The notes beneath the pieces are model-generated. The model saw nothing but the letters and a program-made list of their open reading frames with translations. It searched no databases and had not been told where the DNA came from. Made by a program: the position numbers and the translations under genes. Positions 58,843 to 64,000 of a stretch of 64,000 bases of DNA are shown here, one piece after another. Positions within the stretch are counted from its first letter, which is position 1. Every line of letters starts with the position of its first letter. Origin of the DNA: Algoriphagus taiwanensis (GTDB lineage: Bacteria; Bacteroidota; Bacteroidia; Cytophagales; Cyclobacteriaceae); NCBI RefSeq assembly GCF_036245645.1, contig NZ_BTPE01000012.1, positions 92,119 through 156,118 on the forward strand, given 5' to 3'.

Positions 58843-61611
58843 GTGAAAAAACACTTTTCTCTAATTGCGCTTCTTTTCCTTTTCTGCTTGAATGGGATGG
58901 CGCAAACGGGAACCATCACCGGTATAGTCAAAGATGCAGAAACGGGTGAGACTCTCCCCTTTTGCAATGTCTTTATCAATAACACTACCATCTCCACAGT
59001 CACGGATATGGATGGAAGCTATACACTCAGCAATTTAGAGCCCGGACCGGTGGAGTTGGGCTTTTCTTTTCTGGGTTATGAATCCCAAAGCAAGACAGTA
59101 ACCCTGAGTCCGGGAGGAAAGCTTACCGTGAATTTGAATATGAAGCCTTTTGCTCAGGAACTCACCGATGTGGAAATCCAAGCCAAGCGGGATAAAGCTT
59201 GGGAAAGGGATTTGAGGAAATTCCAAAATCTCTTTATCGGGATTGACGAAGCTGCATCCAGAACTCAAATTTTGAATCCGTGGGTTGTGGATTTTCCAGC
59301 TCCGGAAGAGAGAAATTCCTTTGTGGCCAAAGCTGAATTGCCTCTGGAAATCCAAAACAACTACCTCGGTTACAAAATTACCTTTGACCTCCGAGAGTTT
59401 TTTGACTCTCCTACCCAATCCCGGATTTCAGGATCGGCCCGGTTTGAAGAATTGACCCCGGAATCGGAAAGTCAAAGGACTACCTGGGAGAAAAACCGCG
59501 CGGATGTGTATCGGAAATCTCCGATGAATATGTTTCGCTCTCTTCTGAACGGAACAGCTGAGCGGGAAGGATTCTATCTCTATGGTGATAAGCCAGGAGG
59601 CTCAGAAAGCATGAATATGCGTTCGGATATTTTTGCCAATGAACTGGGCAAGTCCGTGGTTCCCTACAAAGCCGACCCTCTTGTGACCCCAACAAGCCCT
59701 CCCGGAACCTATCTAATCAACCTCAAAGGAAGAATTGAAGTCCATTACCAAAAAGGCTATGCTCAGGCCAATACCTATCGAGATGCCCCCTACCCCGTCT
59801 CTTGGCTCGAAGTAAGTGGTGGGCAGGTGAAAGTTCGGGAAAATGGCATGGTGCTCAACGCGCAGGATTTGGTCTTCTCAGGAGACATGGACCGGAAGCG
59901 AATTTCCAATCTCTTGCCTTTGGACTACAATGCCGAAAAGGCAATTCAGCTGCAAGACTTGGCCAAAACTGCCAAAAACTATCAGGAAAAAGTCTATATC
60001 CACACGGATAAAGCCTACTACTATGCTGGAGACCAGGTGTATTTTCAGGGATATTTCGCCTATGGAAATCCCTACCTGAGAGATGAGCTGAGCAAAGTCC
60101 TCCATGTGGAATTGATATCCTCTGACAGGGATTTGGTGATAGAAAAGAAATTTCCTGTTCGAGATGGAGTGGTGACCGGTGATTTTTATCTTCCTGACAC
60201 GCTCAGAGGAGAGCAATATTTCCTTCGGGCCTACACCAACTGGAATAAAAACTATGGGCCAGGGCACTATTTTCTTCAACCATTGGCGGTTCTATCTCCT
60301 TTCGCCAGAGTATCACCCCAGTCTGCACAGAAAGCGTTTAAAAATCAGGGCGTAGCCTTAAAAACCAGCAAAGACCAAGGTCTGGGTGCCAGAGAAAAAG
60401 TAAATCTGACCATTTCTACCCAGGGCCCCAAAGGGCAGACCATACCAGCCAGAATATCCGTGGCAGTTACCGATGCTTCAGCGGTGTTGCCGATTCCACG
60501 ACAGCCCGATATGAATCAAACTTTGAATCTGGAGGGGGTGCCAGAGGGAATGAGTTTAGATCGTTTTTCCTATCCGGTGGAAAAGAGTCTGGTTCAGGAG
60601 GGAATTGTCCGGGATGCCAAAGGGAAAGGCAGCAGCGCCCAAGTCACTGGCTTTGTCAATGATTTTCAAGGAATGATCGACTTGGAAGCCAATAAGGATG
60701 GAATTTTCAGGCTGGAGGAAATGGAGTTTTACGGGCCGATGAAATTGGCTTTCTCCGCCACTGACAACAAAGGAAAACCACTCAAGGATATTGAACTTCA
60801 GGAGCAGCTGAAAGCTCCTGTAGCCCTGCCGGCCGATCCTTTTTTCCCAAAAACCACTCAAACGGATCAGCCTATTCGTCCCATAGCTGACGAGGAAGAA
60901 AATGTAGAAGAGCTAGAGGAAATCTTGGTGGAAGATAAAGCTGTGCAAGAAAAGCAGGCGATTTATGGCAAGCCTGATTATGTAGTCACCGGCGATCAGC
61001 TGACCAAAACAGGGAATAGCTCGGATTTGGTTGCAAGCTTGGCAGGGAATGTCCCCGGAATGCGAGTGACTTTGGTTGGGGCTACCGGGCAGCAGCAGAT
61101 TCGTCTTCGGGGCGGTTCGGCTACAGTCACAGGGTCAGCGGAACCTGTGGTCATGCTCAATGGTTCCATAATGGTGTCTACCGGGACCAGTACTGCCTCG
61201 GACAATCTCAGAAGTATCAATCCATTTGACATCGATCGGGTAGAAGTCGTGACCAGAATATCATCTATGCTGGGAGACCAAGGCAGGAATGGGGTGATTG
61301 CGGTGTACCTGAAGGAAAACGGAAATTCTGCATTGCCTTTTGCCGGAGAAGGAATCAAAGAATTTGTGATTGAGGGATACCAGCCACCCAGCAATTTTTT
61401 CCCGGTGGATTATTCTACAGAAAATGACACCGCCATTCCTGATTTCAGACAGACTTTGTATTGGAATCCGTTTTTGGTTACCGAGGAATCCGGAAAGGTG
61501 GACATCAGCTTCTTTACCAACGATCGTCCTGGTCCGGTTTTGATTGAGGTGAGAGGAATGGGAGCGGATGGGGAAATTCTTTTCGGCACTTTTCTGATTA
61601 ATCAGCAATAG
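58843..61611 (+). CDS. Paralog of the preceding MG2/plug-like protein
   Basis: The 922-residue protein has the same order as its neighbour: signal peptide (to about 21, GMA-Q), carboxypeptidase-regulatory-like domain (about 22-110), MG2-like stretch (about 382-490, YIHTDKAYYYAGDQVYFQGYF) and plug-like domain (about 706-827, with QQQIRLRGGSATV and GDQGRNGVIAVYL), then a short C-terminal region. Translation starts at GTG 58843. The pair clearly arose by duplication; similarity is clear in the motifs but moderate overall. Confidence 0.82.
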   Translation: MKKHFSLIALLFLFCLNGMAQTGTITGIVKDAETGETLPFCNVFINNTTISTVTDMDGSYTLSNLEPGPVELGFSFLGYESQSKTVTLSPGGKLTVNLNMKPFAQELTDVEIQAKRDKAWERDLRKFQNLFIGIDEAASRTQILNPWVVDFPAPEERNSFVAKAELPLEIQNNYLGYKITFDLREFFDSPTQSRISGSARFEELTPESESQRTTWEKNRADVYRKSPMNMFRSLLNGTAEREGFYLYGDKPGGSESMNMRSDIFANELGKSVVPYKADPLVTPTSPPGTYLINLKGRIEVHYQKGYAQANTYRDAPYPVSWLEVSGGQVKVRENGMVLNAQDLVFSGDMDRKRISNLLPLDYNAEKAIQLQDLAKTAKNYQEKVYIHTDKAYYYAGDQVYFQGYFAYGNPYLRDELSKVLHVELISSDRDLVIEKKFPVRDGVVTGDFYLPDTLRGEQYFLRAYTNWNKNYGPGHYFLQPLAVLSPFARVSPQSAQKAFKNQGVALKTSKDQGLGAREKVNLTISTQGPKGQTIPARISVAVTDASAVLPIPRQPDMNQTLNLEGVPEGMSLDRFSYPVEKSLVQEGIVRDAKGKGSSAQVTGFVNDFQGMIDLEANKDGIFRLEEMEFYGPMKLAFSATDNKGKPLKDIELQEQLKAPVALPADPFFPKTTQTDQPIRPIADEEENVEELEEILVEDKAVQEKQAIYGKPDYVVTGDQLTKTGNSSDLVASLAGNVPGMRVTLVGATGQQQIRLRGGSATVTGSAEPVVMLNGSIMVSTGTSTASDNLRSINPFDIDRVEVVTRISSMLGDQGRNGVIAVYLKENGNSALPFAGEGIKEFVIEGYQPPSNFFPVDYSTENDTAIPDFRQTLYWNPFLVTEESGKVDISFFTNDRPGPVLIEVRGMGADGEILFGTFLINQQ

Positions 61612-61641
61612 GTAAGCTTTGAAAAATACCTAGTTTTGGGC

Positions 61642-62286
61642 ATGAAGAGGCGTCTGTTGATTTTCCTGATTTATTGTCTTCCCCTTACGGCTTGGGCTCA
61701 ACTCAGTGTGGGAATCCGTGGAGGTTATGCGACCTCCTCCTACAGCTACCAGCCCACAGCTGGTTTTAGAAGCAGGTCCGTTGAGGGGATCGGCGCTCCC
61801 ACATTTGCTTTGGTAGTCGAGTATTTCAACTCCAAAAATGCCGGAGTGGAATTCAATGCTCAGCAGCTGACCATTGGTTTTCGGCAGATTGAAGACGAGC
61901 TGATCAATCAGACCGAGTTTACCTATTTCAAGTTTCCGCTGTTGGCCAGCTTTTTTGCAGGACGATCGGGAAGATTCCAGATCAAAATCGGCCCACATTT
62001 GGGCTTTCTTTCGGAGGCGGTGGATGTATCGAGGGAGTTTTCCGGATCCAATCCTGCCGAACTTCCCACCTATGGGCAGCCGGGAGACAATCCTAATCGC
62101 TTTATGTATGGAATCACCGCAGGGGCAGGTATCTCCAAGCTTTTCGGGAAAAGTACAATTTCCGGAGAGGTCAGATTTGCCTATGATTTTACCAATCCTG
62201 AGTCTCAGGACAGGATTTACGACATGGGTTCCACCAATCTGGAGTTTACGCTGGCCTATCTTTTCAGGATAAAGGAAAGGAAGTAA
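61642..62286 (+). CDS. Outer-membrane beta-barrel protein (porin-like)
   Basis: The 214-residue protein has a signal peptide (cleavage at TAWA-Q) and the OMP_b-brl pattern SVGIRGGYATSSYSY at the N-terminus, then alternating strands, ending EFTLAYLFRI. ATG 61642 gives a clean signal peptide; a TTG 6 bp earlier is in frame. It follows the two plug-like proteins by 30 bp and may be their outer-membrane partner, which is inference. Confidence 0.83.
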   Translation: MKRRLLIFLIYCLPLTAWAQLSVGIRGGYATSSYSYQPTAGFRSRSVEGIGAPTFALVVEYFNSKNAGVEFNAQQLTIGFRQIEDELINQTEFTYFKFPLLASFFAGRSGRFQIKIGPHLGFLSEAVDVSREFSGSNPAELPTYGQPGDNPNRFMYGITAGAGISKLFGKSTISGEVRFAYDFTNPESQDRIYDMGSTNLEFTLAYLFRIKERK

Positions 62287-62346
62287 TCGCTGGAAAGCCA
62301 AAAAGTACTCCTTAACTTTGGAAACACCAATCAACCTATCCAAACC

Positions 62347-62775
62347 TTGAAAATTCAAATCATCAACGGTCCCAACCTCAACCTTTTGGGGAAACGAGAA
62401 CCGGAAATCTACGGAAGTGAAACCTTCGAGGATTATTTCGAAGGACTCAAAAGACGCTTCCCCCAAATCGAGCTCTACTACTTCCAAAGCAATGTAGAAG
62501 GCGAGCTTATCAATAAAATTCAGGAAGTGGGCTTTGACTTTGATGCGATTCTGCTCAATGCAGGAGGCTATACGCATACTTCTGTTGCCATTTCGGATGC
62601 TATTGCGGGAGTGACTACGCCTGTATTGGAGGTCCATATCTCCAACATATACAAGCGGGAGGAATTCCGGCACAAGAGCATCATCTCCAAGTCCTGTGTT
62701 GGGATGATTGCCGGTTTGGGACTTAAAGGATATGAATTGGGAGTTCAGTTTTTTCTTCATTCTCCACAGCTATGA
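62347..62775 (+). CDS. aroQ: 3-dehydroquinate dehydratase, type II
   Basis: AroQ is the third step of the shikimate pathway. The 142-residue protein has INGPNLNLLGKREPEIYG (active-site Arg and Tyr), QSNVEGELINKIQ, LNAGGYTHTSVAI (about 76-88) and EVHISNIYKREEFR (about 98-111). Translation starts at TTG 62347, since no ATG precedes the conserved start. Its end overlaps the next gene by 4 bp. Confidence 0.96.
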   Translation: MKIQIINGPNLNLLGKREPEIYGSETFEDYFEGLKRRFPQIELYYFQSNVEGELINKIQEVGFDFDAILLNAGGYTHTSVAISDAIAGVTTPVLEVHISNIYKREEFRHKSIISKSCVGMIAGLGLKGYELGVQFFLHSPQL

Positions 62776-63827
62776 TCACATTTGCTCCGGGACCTTCCAA
62801 GGTCTATGATGCTTTGCCAAAATACTTGCAGGACGCTTTCGATCAAGGAATCCTAAGTGCCAATCACCGAAGCTCGGCTTTTATGCGGCTTTATCAGGAG
62901 ACCGAACAGCTGATGCGGGAAAAGCTCCATTTGCCAGACGATTACCGCCTGCTCTTCACCTCATCTGCTACCGAAAACTGGGAGATCATTTCCCAATCTG
63001 TGGTAGAAAAAGCCAGTTTTCATATTTACTCGGGTTCTTTTGGAAAAAAGTGGATTGAATTTGCCAAGCATATCATTCCTGAGACCTCCGGGATCAAAAT
63101 CGGAGCTGAGGAAGAAATACATGTTCCCGACTTGGAGATTGGGGAGGGGTTTGATCTCATCGCAATTACGCAAAACGAGACCTCTAATGCCTCTCAGGTA
63201 CCCATGGAAGTGATTGCAGAGATAGGACGCAAATTTCCCGAGAAAATGATTGCCGTGGATACCACTTCCTCTATGGGAGGAATTGAGCTGGACTTTTCTC
63301 TGGCTGACATCTGGTACGCTTCTGTCCAAAAATGCTTCGGGCTGCCTGCCGGATTGGGGATTTTGATTTTGTCTCCCAAAGCGGTCGAAAAGACCCTGAG
63401 AAAAGGAGAAAGAGGCCGGTACAATAGCCTGACTTTTATGCTGGAAAATGCGGACGGCTACCAAACCCATTATACTCCCAACGTTTTTGGAATCTACCTG
63501 CTGAATCGGGTGCTGAAGGACATGGAAGAAATCCAGCATGTCGATGCCCGACTTCGGGAGCGCATGAGCCGTTTGGAAAATACCATTGCCCAGTCCTCAA
63601 GTCTGAGAATGCTTGTGCCGATTGAGAAAACCCGAAGCACGACTGTAATGGGTGTAGCTGGGACTGAAGATTTGATTGCGAATGTGAAGAAAGCCGCTGA
63701 AAAAGAAGGAATGCAGATGGGAAGTGGATACGGACCTTTGAAACCGACCAGTTTCCGGATTGCCAATTTCCCGGCAATTACCGATAAGGAATTTGATCGC
63801 CTGATTCAGTTTTTGCAGGCGTATTAA
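62772..63827 (+). CDS. Class V aminotransferase (SerC/AGXT-like)
   Basis: The 351-residue PLP enzyme has FAPGPSKVYDALPKYLQDA at the start, FTSSATENWEII, a DTTSSMGGIELDF loop and the PLP-Lys motif YASVQKCFGLPAGLGILIL (Lys near residue 191). It is related to phosphoserine and alanine-glyoxylate aminotransferases. Which substrate it uses is unclear; SerC of Bacteroidota is usually a different branch paired with serA, which is not here. Coupled to aroQ by a 4-bp overlap. Confidence 0.88.
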   Translation: MITFAPGPSKVYDALPKYLQDAFDQGILSANHRSSAFMRLYQETEQLMREKLHLPDDYRLLFTSSATENWEIISQSVVEKASFHIYSGSFGKKWIEFAKHIIPETSGIKIGAEEEIHVPDLEIGEGFDLIAITQNETSNASQVPMEVIAEIGRKFPEKMIAVDTTSSMGGIELDFSLADIWYASVQKCFGLPAGLGILILSPKAVEKTLRKGERGRYNSLTFMLENADGYQTHYTPNVFGIYLLNRVLKDMEEIQHVDARLRERMSRLENTIAQSSSLRMLVPIEKTRSTTVMGVAGTEDLIANVKKAAEKEGMQMGSGYGPLKPTSFRIANFPAITDKEFDRLIQFLQAY

Positions 63828-63897
63828 AAAGATCTAATGGTCAAAAATAGTTGGTGAAACACCATCTAATCATCTGATAATAAATTATTTACAAGGG

Positions 63898-63930
63898 CCT
63901 TATTGAAACCAGTTTCAATAAGGTTTTTTT
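63898..63930 (+). terminator. Intrinsic terminator of the aroQ operon
   Basis: A perfect 12-bp stem (CCTTATTGAAAC at 63898-63909 with GTTTCAATAAGG at 63912-63923) is followed by seven T residues. The 2-nt loop means the inner pairs probably open. Confidence 0.88.
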
Positions 63931-64000
63931 GTTTCATGAAAACTTCAAAAAAAGCGGTGCTGGGCCTGTGGGTTTCTTGACTCAATCAAGTGGGGAAAAC
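63931..64000. other. Right-edge sequence, no gene called
   Basis: The last 70 bp contain ATG AAA ACT TCA AAA, but the frame meets a stop after 14 codons, so it is not called. Nothing else is visible before the window ends. Confidence 0.5.

Noticed and set aside
61630..62760. 376-codon frame on the minus strand
   Set aside because: It is antisense to the outer-membrane protein and aroQ genes, which have clear family motifs; the antisense protein has none.
63935..63979. Start of a new gene at the right edge
   Set aside because: The frame from this ATG stops after 14 codons, and no alternative start was seen in the remaining bases.

Overview
The window looks like chromosomal DNA of a Bacteroidota member, most likely a marine or soil Cytophagales (Cyclobacteriaceae/Algoriphagus-like). 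The evidence is a SusC/SusD pair, the gliding lipoprotein GldD, bacillithiol synthase BshC, Bacteroidota-type DUF3810 and DUF2007 proteins, an S16 protein with a long Ala-rich tail, and -7 promoter boxes of the form TAnnTTTG (TATCTTTG before rpsP and gltX). The genus is inference. No phage, integrase, transposase or CRISPR array was found.

Layout. 1-5.3 kb: susC-susD-lipoprotein outer-membrane uptake operon (minus). 5.7-8.4 kb: bshC, 5-formyl-THF cyclo-ligase and a small outer-membrane protein. 8.6-11 kb: M16 peptidase, ispF, mnmD. 11-16.3 kb: small envelope proteins, then CPBP protease, DUF2007, cdsA, gdh and psd, mixing phospholipid synthesis with glutamate dehydrogenase. 16.4-24.3 kb: dusB, EamA exporter, inactive-looking LytM protein, DUF3810, NifU-like scaffold, ThuA, VanX-like dipeptidase, SDR and ccmB. 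24.3-24.8 kb: a 146-bp tandem repeat with hairpin cores. 24.8-28.7 kb: fatty acid hydroxylase/sterol desaturase-type enzyme, PQQ/cytochrome c dehydrogenase and a DUF6922-AbiEii pair. 28.7-35.9 kb: a complete four-enzyme 4-hydroxyproline catabolic cluster with a divergent AraC regulator, interrupted by an uncharacterised secreted protein. 36-40.2 kb: DinB-like protein, gldD, and a divergent sodium symporter/small-molecule kinase pair. 40.3-49.7 kb: recG, esterase, cysteine desulfurase, glmM, mazG, ridA, fumC. 50.8-51.5 kb: a tRNA-Arg(CCT) locus with one intact gene and two broken copies carrying 27/28-bp GC-rich inserts in the D-loop, plus a GIY-YIG nuclease wedged between copies. 51.6-53.9 kb: rpsP-rimM-trmD-rplS. 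54.4-56.1 kb: gltX and a small partner. 56.2-62.3 kb: two tandem secreted proteins with carboxypeptidase-regulatory, macroglobulin-like and TonB-plug-like parts, then a beta-barrel protein. 62.3-63.8 kb: aroQ and a class V aminotransferase.

Most of the window is ordinary housekeeping sequence. The most unusual signals are the tRNA-Arg/GIY-YIG locus, the 146-bp tandem repeat, several families of short repeats placed just before start codons, and the tandem barrel-less plug proteins. All functional calls rest on motif recognition by eye; no database search was run.
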